Assembly: GCF_002157625.1 (NCBI RefSeq)
Contig: NZ_BDMM01000003.1
Span: forward strand, 1-64,000
Direction: 5' to 3'
Source of the DNA: Brevundimonas sp. SH203
Lineage (GTDB): Bacteria > Pseudomonadota > Alphaproteobacteria > Caulobacterales > Caulobacteraceae
DNA: 64,000 nucleotides
In this document: positions 44,560-52,321 of the stretch, one piece after another
Numbering within the stretch: position 1 is the stretch's first letter
How the letters are laid out: each line of letters starts with the position of its first letter
Program-made: the position numbers and the translations under genes
Notes under the pieces: generated by a model
The model's input: only the letters and a program-made list of their open reading frames with translations
Told to the model about the DNA's origin: nothing
Databases searched by the model: none

Positions 44560-45722
44560 CAGGTCAGCTCGTGAATCCGCACGCCCTGGACGACGCGATT
44601 GACCGTTCCGGCGGCGTTCGGCTTGTCCGGCTTCAGGCCCAGCCGCAGGGATTCGAAGAAGGCCAGGATCTGGGGCGCCGCGATATAGGCGAACAGCAGT
44701 TCGACGTCGTCCGCATCCGCCAGGCCCGGCACCTTGATCTGATCCGTCTCGGCCAGACCGACCCCGTCCTGGGCCGTCACGGCGATGACGCGGGCCGCGT
44801 CATTGTCGCGGCGCAGTTCGTCCAGCAGATCGACGTCGTAGCTGCGCGTATAGGCGTCGTTGGAGAAGAAGACGACGATCAGGGTCTGGTCGTTGACGAT
44901 GGTCTTGGGACCGTGCCGGAAGCCGAGCGGCGAATCGAACATCGTCACCAGGGCGCCGTTGGTCAGCTCCAGCAGCTTAAGCCCTGACTCGCGGGCCAGG
45001 CCCTTGAAGATGTGGCTGCCCAGATAGACGACGCGCTGATAGCCCTCGCCCGCCACCGCCTGCATGACCGGGGTGTATTGGGCGATCACCGCCTGGGTCG
45101 CGCGCGCGATGCCGTCGATGCGCTGATCCAGGGCGGCGACGCCGCTGAACACCGCAAGGGCGGCGTAGGTCATGCACGAGAAGCTGGACGTCATCGCGAA
45201 GCTGCGGTCGTGCGTGGCCTCGGGCAGCTGGATGTTCATGCCCCGAGGGCCTTGACCATATCGGGCCAGGGCGCCGTCGGCGTTGCAGGTGATGACCAGA
45301 TGGTTCAGCGTCGAAACCAATCGATCCGCCAGTTCGATCGCCGCCACGCTCTCGGGGCTGTTGCCCGACCGGCCGAACGAGACCAGCAAGGTGGGGGTGT
45401 CGGCCTCGAAATAGAGATGGGGCGCGCAGACCAGATCGGTCGTGGCGATGGCCTCGACCCGGCGGCCCAGACGCCGCGCCAGCGCGGGCGCCAGGCATTC
45501 GCCGGCGAAGGCCGAGGTGCCCGCCCCCGTCAGGATGATGCGGACCCCGGCCTGATCCAGGATCGGCTGAAGGAAGGCCTCGATCTCGGCGCGGCGCTGC
45601 ATCAACAGCGCCTGGGTCTCGCGCAGCATGGCCGGCTGCTGGGCGATCTCGCGGGCGGTCCACAGGCCGCCCAGCCGCTCCAGTTCCGCCTCGTCCAGGC
45701 CGAGTTGCAGGGTGTCAGTCAT
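44559..45722 (-). CDS. agaS: SIS-domain sugar isomerase/deaminase AgaS
   Basis: 387 residues with two SIS domains (first with LTGAGTSAFAGE near residue 65 and SFGRSGNSPES near 110). AgaS converts galactosamine-6-phosphate to tagatose-6-phosphate and ammonia in the cytosol. ATG 45722 gives the family N-terminus (MTDTLQLG) and overlaps the KbaZ stop by eight bases. An in-frame start 20 codons upstream would run well into KbaZ. The GFRHGPKTIVND segment is typical of AgaS. Sits between KbaZ and the kinase. Confidence 0.9.
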   Translation of the reverse strand: MTDTLQLGLDEAELERLGGLWTAREIAQQPAMLRETQALLMQRRAEIEAFLQPILDQAGVRIILTGAGTSAFAGECLAPALARRLGRRVEAIATTDLVCAPHLYFEADTPTLLVSFGRSGNSPESVAAIELADRLVSTLNHLVITCNADGALARYGQGPRGMNIQLPEATHDRSFAMTSSFSCMTYAALAVFSGVAALDQRIDGIARATQAVIAQYTPVMQAVAGEGYQRVVYLGSHIFKGLARESGLKLLELTNGALVTMFDSPLGFRHGPKTIVNDQTLIVVFFSNDAYTRSYDVDLLDELRRDNDAARVIAVTAQDGVGLAETDQIKVPGLADADDVELLFAYIAAPQILAFFESLRLGLKPDKPNAAGTVNRVVQGVRIHELT

Positions 45723-47013
45723 GGATGGGCTCCAGATCGGGCTCGCAGGCGGCGCGATAGGTTTCCAGGGTCGCGCCGACATGGGCGACGACGAGGCTGG
45801 CGGGGGTCACGGGCAGGCCGGCGTCGCGCAGGGCGCCGTGCGCCTGCGACAGATACTGGCTGACCAGAGCCATCGGCGGCGGACTGTCCATCAGATTGGC
45901 GAACATGACCTCTTGGGCGGCGGCGATCTCGGGATCGGGCCAGTAGTAGCGGATGCGATCCGACAGGCTGTACTGCAGGTCGAACCGCAGCGCGTCTCCG
46001 GTCGCATGATAGTATTTGGCCCAGTTGCGCGGCTCCGCCTCCATGCGCTGGATGGCGACGCCCCGGAAGCCGGACGCGCGGGCCGGGTCGATCCATTCCC
46101 GCTCGATCGCGTCCAGCGCCCACAGGGCCTCGCGCAGGGCGAAGGTGACGCCGGGACCGACCTTCAGGATGGCGAAATGATCCTGGACCAGCGCCTTCAG
46201 GGCCGTCGGCGTCTGATAGTCGGTGGAATGGGCCTCGAACACCACATGGGGCTGGTCGTCCAGGGCGGCGCTGAGGGCCACGGCCTTGGCGCGGTCGTAG
46301 TCGATGACCTTGTGGTGATCGAACTCCACGCCCGGCTGGACGACGACGGCGATCACGCGGGGCCAGGCGTCGGCCAGACCCTGTTCCTCGAAGACGCGGC
46401 GATGCGCTTCAAGCGTCGCGACGGCGGCCTGGGGCGTCGTCACCTCAAGCTCGGGCAGATCCTCGGCGGCGCCGCCTGGCACCGGCACCTCGGTCCCGAC
46501 CACATAGACGCAGGGCTCGCCGCCGATGCGGGCCTGGGCGGCCTCGGCGACGCGGATCAGACGCGCGGCCCGACGGGCGATCACGTCCTCCGGCAGGGGC
46601 GTGGGATCGTCGGCGCAGGACATGGAGCAGTCCGCGTGGATCTTGCGGAAGCCCGCCGCCACATACTGGTCGATCAGAACCTCGGCCCTGGCCATCGCCT
46701 CTTCGGCCGGCAGGTGGATCCAGGGGTTCGGCCCCAGGTGATCGCCGCCCAGCAGAACCCGCTCCTGCGGCAATCCGGCGTCGCGCGCGATGGCGAGAAC
46801 GAAGTCGCGGAAGGCCGCCGGGGTCATGCCGGTATAGCCGCCGTCCTGATTGACCTGATTGCAGGTGGCCTCGATCAGCAGCGTCTCCAGACCCTTCGTC
46901 CGGGCATGGACGCAGGCGGCCCTAAGCACCAGCGGATGGGCGGAACAGACGGAGTAGATGCCGCATGCGCTGCCTGACTTGTGCCGCGCGACGAGGTCGA
47001 GCATCGCCTTCAT
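45715..47013 (-). CDS. agaZ: D-tagatose-bisphosphate aldolase non-catalytic subunit family (KbaZ/GatZ/AgaZ)
   Basis: 432 residues of the GatZ/KbaZ family, with CSAHPLVLRAAC, LLIEATCNQVNQDGGYTGMTP, GGDHLGPNPW and KVGPGVTFALREAL. In E. coli these support the catalytic aldolase GatY/KbaY. In some GalNAc clusters AgaZ has been proposed to act as tagatose-6-phosphate kinase. No catalytic GatY/KbaY gene lies in this window. First gene of the overlapping agaZ-agaS-kinase unit, with a promoter and palindromic operator just upstream. Confidence 0.9.
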   Translation of the reverse strand: MKAMLDLVARHKSGSACGIYSVCSAHPLVLRAACVHARTKGLETLLIEATCNQVNQDGGYTGMTPAAFRDFVLAIARDAGLPQERVLLGGDHLGPNPWIHLPAEEAMARAEVLIDQYVAAGFRKIHADCSMSCADDPTPLPEDVIARRAARLIRVAEAAQARIGGEPCVYVVGTEVPVPGGAAEDLPELEVTTPQAAVATLEAHRRVFEEQGLADAWPRVIAVVVQPGVEFDHHKVIDYDRAKAVALSAALDDQPHVVFEAHSTDYQTPTALKALVQDHFAILKVGPGVTFALREALWALDAIEREWIDPARASGFRGVAIQRMEAEPRNWAKYYHATGDALRFDLQYSLSDRIRYYWPDPEIAAAQEVMFANLMDSPPPMALVSQYLSQAHGALRDAGLPVTPASLVVAHVGATLETYRAACEPDLEPIHD

Positions 47014-47038
47014 GGAAACCCCTTTCGATTACGGTTCG

Positions 47039-47082
47039 ACAATAGCGATTTATCGCTAGACCGCAACCAAAACAACGAAACC
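47039..47082 (-). promoter_or_regulatory. Promoter with palindromic operator upstream of agaZ
   Basis: A minus-strand -35 TTGCGG (47061-47066) and -10 TATTGT (47039-47044) are 16 bases apart. A perfect palindrome TAGCGATTTATCGCTA (47043-47058) fills the spacer. The AgaR-type element GTTTCGTTGTTTTGG (within 47063-47082) overlaps the -35 side. A bound repressor would block polymerase. The sequence GTTCGACARTAGCGAT recurs upstream of agaR (52149 onward). Confidence 0.5.
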
Positions 47083-47096
47083 GAAACCCTCCGTGT

Positions 47097-48008
47097 TCAG
47101 GAGGCCGTCGCCAGCAGGGCGGCGGCGATGAAGGCCAGGGCCAGACCGACCATCTTCAACTGACCGGGCACGACACCGGCGATCAGCAGCGAAAGAACGG
47201 CCGTGACCAACGGCGCGCCGGCGTTGGTCAGGGGGGCGACGACGATCGCCTTGCCGTGCCGGAATGCATAGACGAGGAACAGGGCGCCGACCGCATTGAG
47301 CATCTGGATGGCGGCGGCCAGTCCCGGCCCGTCCCAGCCCCAGTTAATGGGCCGCGAAAAGTCCGTCATCGCCAGGGCGACCGGCGCCAGCAGCAGGCCG
47401 CTGACCATCATGTAGAAGAAGATGCTTTCCGCGCTCATCCTGTCGTTGGCCAGCTTCATGAAGAAGGCCTGCACGCCCCAGCACAGCATGATGACCAGGG
47501 CCAGCGGAAACCAGGTCGAGCCGTGGGCGAAGGAAAAGCCCTGGGGCGAGAAGTCGAACATCGGCAGCGCCGCCAGCGCCAGGACGACGCCCAGCGCCCC
47601 CAGACGCGAGGTGCGCTCCTTCAGCAGCACCAGCGACAACAGGATCGTCACCAGCGGCGACAGGGAGATGATCGGGAAGATCAGATAGGCCGGCCCGGTC
47701 GTGACCGCATAGAAGAGGATCATCTGACCGCCCGCCCCGGTCAGGCCGATCATCAGCCCGTACAGGATCGAGCGAGGATCGCGGTCCAGCGCCCACTTTT
47801 CACGCTGCATCACGACGACGGCGGGCACGATCATGGTCACGGCCCAGACGCAATAGACCAGGGTTTCAGGAAAACCGCGCTGGGCGGAGATGCCGGCATA
47901 GGCGCCCCACACGCCCCAAAGCCCGACCGTCAGGAAGGCGAACAGCAGCCAACGCCTGGAAGACGCCGGAGCGCGGGAAGCGGCGGACGTCACGGATTGG
48001 TCGGTCAT
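47097..48008 (-). CDS. DMT superfamily (EamA) transporter
   Basis: 303 residues with ten predicted membrane helices in two EamA halves (first WGVWGAYAGISAQRGFPETLVYCVW, second FPLALVIMLCWGVQAFFMKLAND). Cytoplasmic-membrane carrier for a small metabolite. ATG 48008 overlaps the stop of the GH36 gene upstream, so they are co-translated. In this locus it is the only candidate inner-membrane permease for the released sugar, replacing the PTS or MFS carrier of other aga clusters. That role is inference. Confidence 0.85.
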   Translation of the reverse strand: MTDQSVTSAASRAPASSRRWLLFAFLTVGLWGVWGAYAGISAQRGFPETLVYCVWAVTMIVPAVVVMQREKWALDRDPRSILYGLMIGLTGAGGQMILFYAVTTGPAYLIFPIISLSPLVTILLSLVLLKERTSRLGALGVVLALAALPMFDFSPQGFSFAHGSTWFPLALVIMLCWGVQAFFMKLANDRMSAESIFFYMMVSGLLLAPVALAMTDFSRPINWGWDGPGLAAAIQMLNAVGALFLVYAFRHGKAIVVAPLTNAGAPLVTAVLSLLIAGVVPGQLKMVGLALAFIAAALLATAS

Positions 48009-50092
48009 TCGCCCTCTCCCCGCACGGGTATGGCTTCGATCAGAAGCGAGCGATCGAAACGCGCCGCTAGGCGCGGGGCGTCCGCCGTCGCCGTGCCCAG
48101 ATCGACGCCGTTGACGTAGTCGGTCAGCCGATAGACGCCGCGTCCCAGGCCGCGCAGTTCGATCGTCCCGTCCCAGTGCGGGGCGTAGAAGGCGTAATAG
48201 AGCCGCCCGTCCTTCTCGATGGCGTGGGCCTCGGGCTTGTCGAAACCGATGTCGTACACTTCGCCCAGATAGCGGCCCCGGGGCAGCATCCGGGCGTTGT
48301 AGATGTCGGCCCATTTGCGCCAGACGGCCTCGCGCTGCGGCGTCAGCAGGAAGTTGGCGTCCTTGCCTCGCCCCTCGTGCGGCCAGGTGAATTTGGTCGA
48401 GATGACCGCGCCGATGCCGACGGACGAGGCGAAGTCGTCGCCGCCGTCGCTGAGTTCCACATGGTCGCCCGCATAGGCCGCATCGCGCCCCATCAGCGCC
48501 TTCAGCGACTTGCCCTTCAACCGCACCTGCCAGGACGACAGCGGGTCGGAGGCCGGGACCTGGTTCGTATAGGGCAGATTGTGGAAGGCGTAGGAGGTGC
48601 CGCAGGGGCAGAACTCGACCACCGCCTTCGGATTGGCCTCCAGGGCGGTGTCATAGACCAGCTTCCAGAAATCCTGGAGCTTTTCGACCGACTCCTCGGG
48701 CCGGGCGTGATTGTGCGCCGGGTTGTGGCACGGGGCCACGCCGTTCATGTGCTGGCCGTCCAGCTTCAGCCCTTCGTAGCCCCATTCGCCGATGATCTTG
48801 CGAACCAGCGCCTGGGTGTAGTCGCGCGTCGGCTGATAGGCCGGGCACAGGGTGAAGGCGTTCCACCAGCTGACGTCCTGGACCGCGCCGTTCTGGTCCA
48901 GCAGCAGCATGTCGGTGTGATCGTGCAGCAGGTCCGATCCCGGATCGACCGCCAGCGGCGCCAGCCACAGCTTGGGCTTCAGCCCCGCCGCGCGGATATG
49001 GCCGGCGAAGGCGATCATGCCCGCCTCGCTGCGGAACTTGCGCGGGTCCAGCGCCCAGTCGCCTTCGTTGGTCTGCCAGCCGTCGTCCAGCACGGCCCAT
49101 TCGAAACCCAGCGACTTGACCTTGCCGTAGGTGCCTTCGATCTCCGCGACGGTGAAATCGCGGTCGTAGCCCCAGGCGCACCAGATGGCCTCATAAGCGC
49201 CGTCCGGCGCCTTGGGCGCCGCCAAACCCCGATCCGCCATGACCCGACGATAGGCGTCCAGGGTCGCATAATAGTCGCGCCGGTGAACCGCGACGAAGGC
49301 GTTGACGCTGGCCAGGCTTTCGCCGGGCTTCAGGCTCTCGGCGTGGTCGACGACCAGGGCCACCGACGCCCCCGACGCGGTGGCGACGATGGGCAGGGAC
49401 ACCAGTTTGGGCGTCAGCTCCACATGGCCGACGGCTACGCCGGCGTCAGGCCGCCAGACATCGGCGACGGGCGTGCCCGAGCCGTAGTCCGAAGCGTTCA
49501 TGCCCATGAAATTGGCCTGGTCGAAGCCCTCGCGCACCGGCTGAACCCAGTCGCGGCGATCCGCATGGGTCGAGCCGGACCAGGACCAGAAGCCCGATCC
49601 CGACGCCCGCAACGTATGGCCGCCCACGCGATAGCTCTTGATCGACAGGGCCTCGCCGCGCGTCAGCCGCCAGGTCGTCGTCAGCAGGGGAAAGCCGGGA
49701 TAGCGGTCGTAGAAGGTCAGATCGACGGACTTCTCCAGCCCCTCGACGGACACGCCCCGGATCGTGTGGCGCACCCCCTTGCCATGCGCATCGTTGACGC
49801 CGGCGCGCTTCTGTTCGGTCAGGAAGAAGCTGTCGATCACCCGGCCGTTCGCCAAGGTGACGGTTTCGGACGGTTCGAAATCGCCAAGGCGCGTCCGGGC
49901 GCCCTCGGCTCCCGCGATGACCAGCCGGCTGTTCAGGGCCGTGTCGAACTCGATGGTCAGGACGCCGTCGCCCGCCTGAGCCGCCACGGGTCCGTCGGAG
50001 GCGCGCCCCACGCCGAAAGTCCCCGCCGCCAGAACCGTCCCGCCCAGCAGCGACAGCAGTCCGCGCCGGTGGAAATGGGGTCGTGTGATCAT
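48005..50092 (-). CDS. GH36-like alpha-galactosidase / alpha-N-acetylgalactosaminidase, exported
   Basis: 695 residues. A Tat-type signal (HRRGLLSLLGG) and N-terminal beta-sandwich precede a clan GH-D TIM barrel with AVLDDGWQTNEGDWALDPRKF, a catalytic nucleophile D445 in LKLDGQ and a C-terminal beta domain. Retaining enzymes of this family remove terminal alpha-Gal or alpha-GalNAc. Linkage to a kinase/AgaS/AgaZ unit favours alpha-GalNAc or a galactosamine derivative, but sequence alone cannot decide. ATG 50092 fixes the Tat signal. The frame runs upstream to 51154, overlapping another gene, and is not used. Divergent from the amidohydrolase over a shared operator. Confidence 0.85.
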   Translation of the reverse strand: MITRPHFHRRGLLSLLGGTVLAAGTFGVGRASDGPVAAQAGDGVLTIEFDTALNSRLVIAGAEGARTRLGDFEPSETVTLANGRVIDSFFLTEQKRAGVNDAHGKGVRHTIRGVSVEGLEKSVDLTFYDRYPGFPLLTTTWRLTRGEALSIKSYRVGGHTLRASGSGFWSWSGSTHADRRDWVQPVREGFDQANFMGMNASDYGSGTPVADVWRPDAGVAVGHVELTPKLVSLPIVATASGASVALVVDHAESLKPGESLASVNAFVAVHRRDYYATLDAYRRVMADRGLAAPKAPDGAYEAIWCAWGYDRDFTVAEIEGTYGKVKSLGFEWAVLDDGWQTNEGDWALDPRKFRSEAGMIAFAGHIRAAGLKPKLWLAPLAVDPGSDLLHDHTDMLLLDQNGAVQDVSWWNAFTLCPAYQPTRDYTQALVRKIIGEWGYEGLKLDGQHMNGVAPCHNPAHNHARPEESVEKLQDFWKLVYDTALEANPKAVVEFCPCGTSYAFHNLPYTNQVPASDPLSSWQVRLKGKSLKALMGRDAAYAGDHVELSDGGDDFASSVGIGAVISTKFTWPHEGRGKDANFLLTPQREAVWRKWADIYNARMLPRGRYLGEVYDIGFDKPEAHAIEKDGRLYYAFYAPHWDGTIELRGLGRGVYRLTDYVNGVDLGTATADAPRLAARFDRSLLIEAIPVRGEGE

Positions 50093-50148
50093 CGTCGCAC
50101 CCTCCGCTTGCGGAATGATCTTGCATAGAGCATTTTCGAAAGGCAAAT

Positions 50149-50169
50149 AAAAAGATACATAACGAAACT
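50149..50169. promoter_or_regulatory. Candidate AgaR operator in the GH36/amidohydrolase divergent gap
   Basis: On the minus strand this is A plus GTTTCGTTATGTATCTTTTT, near-identical to the site before the TonB receptor (43482-43502). CTTTCG follows 26 bp on in the same orientation. It lies 57 bp from the GH36 start and 41 bp from the amidohydrolase start, so one site could control both. Confidence 0.55.
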
Positions 50170-50209
50170 CTCCGCCATGGAGGGTTCGGCTGGCAGGAGA
50201 GATGCGACG

Positions 50210-51319
50210 ATGTCGATGGAAACCCGCTCTTTGGCGACGGCGGCCTTGGTCGCCGTGACCGGCAGCCTGGCCTTGTCCGCCTGCGCCACGCCGCGATCCG
50301 ACACCTACACGGCCGCCGACTTCGCCGGATTCCGCAAGATCGACGCCCATGTTCACGTCAACGTCCAGGACGACGCCTTCATGGACCAGGCGACGGCCGA
50401 CAATTTCGAACTCCTGTCGATCAACGTCGACTATCCGGCCTTCCCGTCCCTCGCCGATCAGGCCCAGGTCGCGCATCATTACGCCGCCGCCGACCCCCGG
50501 CGCTTTCACTATGCGACCACCTTTTCGATGAAGGGATTCGGCGCCCCGGACTGGGCCGCGCGCACTAACGCCCTGATCGACGCCGAGGTGCGTCGCGGCG
50601 CCGTGGCGGTGAAGGTGTGGAAGAATGTCGGCATGGTCGAACGCGACGCCGACGGCCAGTTGATCTTCATCGACAATCCGGGCTTCGATCCCGTCTTCGA
50701 TCATCTGGCGGCGACGGGAACGCCGCTGATCGCGCACCAGGGCGAGCCGTATAATTGCTGGTTGCCGCTGGATCAGATGACGACGCGCAACGACCGGCTC
50801 TATTTCACCGCCCACCCCGAATATCACATGTATCTTCACCCGGAGATGCCGACCTATCAGGCCTTGATGGCCCGGCGGGATGCGATGGTCGCGCGCCATC
50901 CCGACCTGTCCGTCGTCGGCGCCCACATGGCCAGCCTGGAGTGGAACGTCGACGAGGCGGCGAAATTCCTGGACGCCCACCCCAATGCGGTCATCGAGAC
51001 GGCGGCCCGCATGGCCCAGATCCAGTATCAGTCGGTGCGCGACTACGCCAAGGTCCGGGCCTTCTTCATCAAGTATCAGGACCGCATCCTGTACGGCACG
51101 GACCTGACCCTGAACCCCGGCGAGGACGCCCAGGCGTTCCGGCAATCGGCTCACGCGGTCTGGCGCTCGGACTGGACCTATCTGGCGACCGACGAAAGCC
51201 AGCGGATCGAGGACATCGACGCCGACGCCAAGGGTCTGGCCCTGCCCCGCCCGGTCATCGACAAGATCTATTACGCCAATGCGCGGCGCGAATTCTTCTC
51301 GCGCCGTCGGCCGCAGTAG
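50210..51319 (+). CDS. Lipoprotein amidohydrolase (metal-dependent TIM barrel, PF04909-like)
   Basis: 369 residues with a lipoprotein signal (lipobox ALSAC) followed by an amidohydrolase barrel: metal-binding IDAHVHVN near residue 46, KVWKNVGM, LIAHQGEP, VVGAHMAS and ILYGTDLTLNPG. These hydrolases cleave amide or ester/lactone bonds. Being exported distinguishes it from cytosolic NagA/AgaA deacetylases. ATG 50210 has AGGAGA nine bases upstream. Its promoter region is shared with the GH36 enzyme, suggesting action on the same glycan. The actual substrate is unknown. Confidence 0.82.
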   Translation: MSMETRSLATAALVAVTGSLALSACATPRSDTYTAADFAGFRKIDAHVHVNVQDDAFMDQATADNFELLSINVDYPAFPSLADQAQVAHHYAAADPRRFHYATTFSMKGFGAPDWAARTNALIDAEVRRGAVAVKVWKNVGMVERDADGQLIFIDNPGFDPVFDHLAATGTPLIAHQGEPYNCWLPLDQMTTRNDRLYFTAHPEYHMYLHPEMPTYQALMARRDAMVARHPDLSVVGAHMASLEWNVDEAAKFLDAHPNAVIETAARMAQIQYQSVRDYAKVRAFFIKYQDRILYGTDLTLNPGEDAQAFRQSAHAVWRSDWTYLATDESQRIEDIDADAKGLALPRPVIDKIYYANARREFFSRRRPQ

Positions 51320-51328
51320 GGGCCGTCT

Positions 51329-52123
51329 TCAGGCCTTGTGGAGGGTGAAGCCCAGACGCGCGGCCGCCTCGTCGATATAGGCGGGCGCCGCCGCGTCGGT
51401 GATCAGGGCGTTCAGTTCGCCGATCTCGATGATGCGGTGCAGACAGATCTTGCCGAACTTGGAGGCGTCGGTCACGGCGATGACCTCGCGCGCCGCCTCG
51501 ACCATGCGGCGGTTCAACTGGGCCTCGGGCTCGTGGTGGGTCGTCACGCCGCGTTCGATGTCCAGCCCGTCGACGCCCAGGAACACCTTGTCCAGCAACA
51601 GATCGTCCAGCGCCGCGACCGTCTGGGCCCCATAGAAGGCCATGTTGCGCCGACGCAGTTCGCCGCCCAGCATGACGGTCTTTATCTTTCGCTTCTGCGC
51701 CAGGACGCTCAGAATGTCGAAGTCGTTGGTGACGACTGTCAAATCCTCGTCGTCCGGCAGGAAGCGCGCGATCTGCAGGGTCGTCGTGCCGGAATCCAGC
51801 ATGATGGATTCGCCCGGCCCGACCATGCCCGCCGCCAGACGCCCGATCCGTTCCTTGGCCTCGGTATGGCTGGCGCGCTTGGTCTCGATGGCCGGCTCGA
51901 CCGGCGCATTGACGACTTCGGTGCTGATGGCGCCGCCATAGGCGCGCGTCGCCACGCCGCGCCCCTCCAGATAATGCAGGTCCTTGCGGATGGTCTGCAT
52001 CGACACACCGAACATCTCGGACAGAGCCGCCACCTGCACGCTGCCGCGCGACCGGATCATGGTCGTGATCTCACGCCGACGTTCAGACGTGTCGCGCGAC
52101 GCCGCGCGAGCCCCATCCGCCAT
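51329..52123 (-). CDS. agaR: DeoR-family transcriptional repressor, AgaR-like
   Basis: 264 residues: an N-terminal DeoR HTH (about residues 29-57, VAALSEMFGVSMQTIRKDLHYLEGRGV) and the C-terminal sugar-phosphate sensing fold (MLDSGTTTLQIARFL, TNDFDIL, GGELRRRNMAFYG, DASKFG). DeoR regulators respond to phosphosugars. It is convergent with the amidohydrolase and divergent from the PL11 gene. Similar CTTTCGTT/GTTTCGTT elements lie before itself, agaZ, the GH36/amidohydrolase pair and the TonB receptor, so it is the likely local repressor. Confidence 0.9.
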   Translation of the reverse strand: MADGARAASRDTSERRREITTMIRSRGSVQVAALSEMFGVSMQTIRKDLHYLEGRGVATRAYGGAISTEVVNAPVEPAIETKRASHTEAKERIGRLAAGMVGPGESIMLDSGTTTLQIARFLPDDEDLTVVTNDFDILSVLAQKRKIKTVMLGGELRRRNMAFYGAQTVAALDDLLLDKVFLGVDGLDIERGVTTHHEPEAQLNRRMVEAAREVIAVTDASKFGKICLHRIIEIGELNALITDAAAPAYIDEAAARLGFTLHKA

Positions 52124-52179
52124 TCACCGCCCCCTCATCCGACCATTCGTTCGACAGTAGCGATGACATAGCCTGTTTT

Positions 52180-52201
52180 GGTTTCACCACAAAACGAAAG
52201 C
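52180..52201 (-). promoter_or_regulatory. Candidate AgaR autoregulatory site
   Basis: Minus strand CTTTCGTTTTGTGGTGAAA, 57 bp upstream of agaR. It resembles the known CTTTCGTTT-type AgaR operators of enterobacteria. The nearby GTTCGACAGTAGCGAT (52149-52164) repeats a segment before agaZ. Confidence 0.45.
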
Positions 52202-52249
52202 CGCCGCATGGGGCTTGAGCCGCCGACACCGGGCGGCCGGTCTGCTTCC

Positions 52250-52277
52250 TTGAAAACAAGACGCCCTTCGTTATGGT
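52250..52277 (+). promoter_or_regulatory. Sigma-70-like promoter for the rhamnogalacturonan lyase operon
   Basis: TTGAAA (52250-52255), 16 bases, then TATGGT (52272-52277), 45 bp before the lyase start. A strong ribosome site AGGAGG (52307-52312) follows. Confidence 0.5.
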
Positions 52278-52321
52278 GGGATAAAGTCCCAAAAAGTGGA
52301 CAAGGCAGGAGGCGTCGCGGT

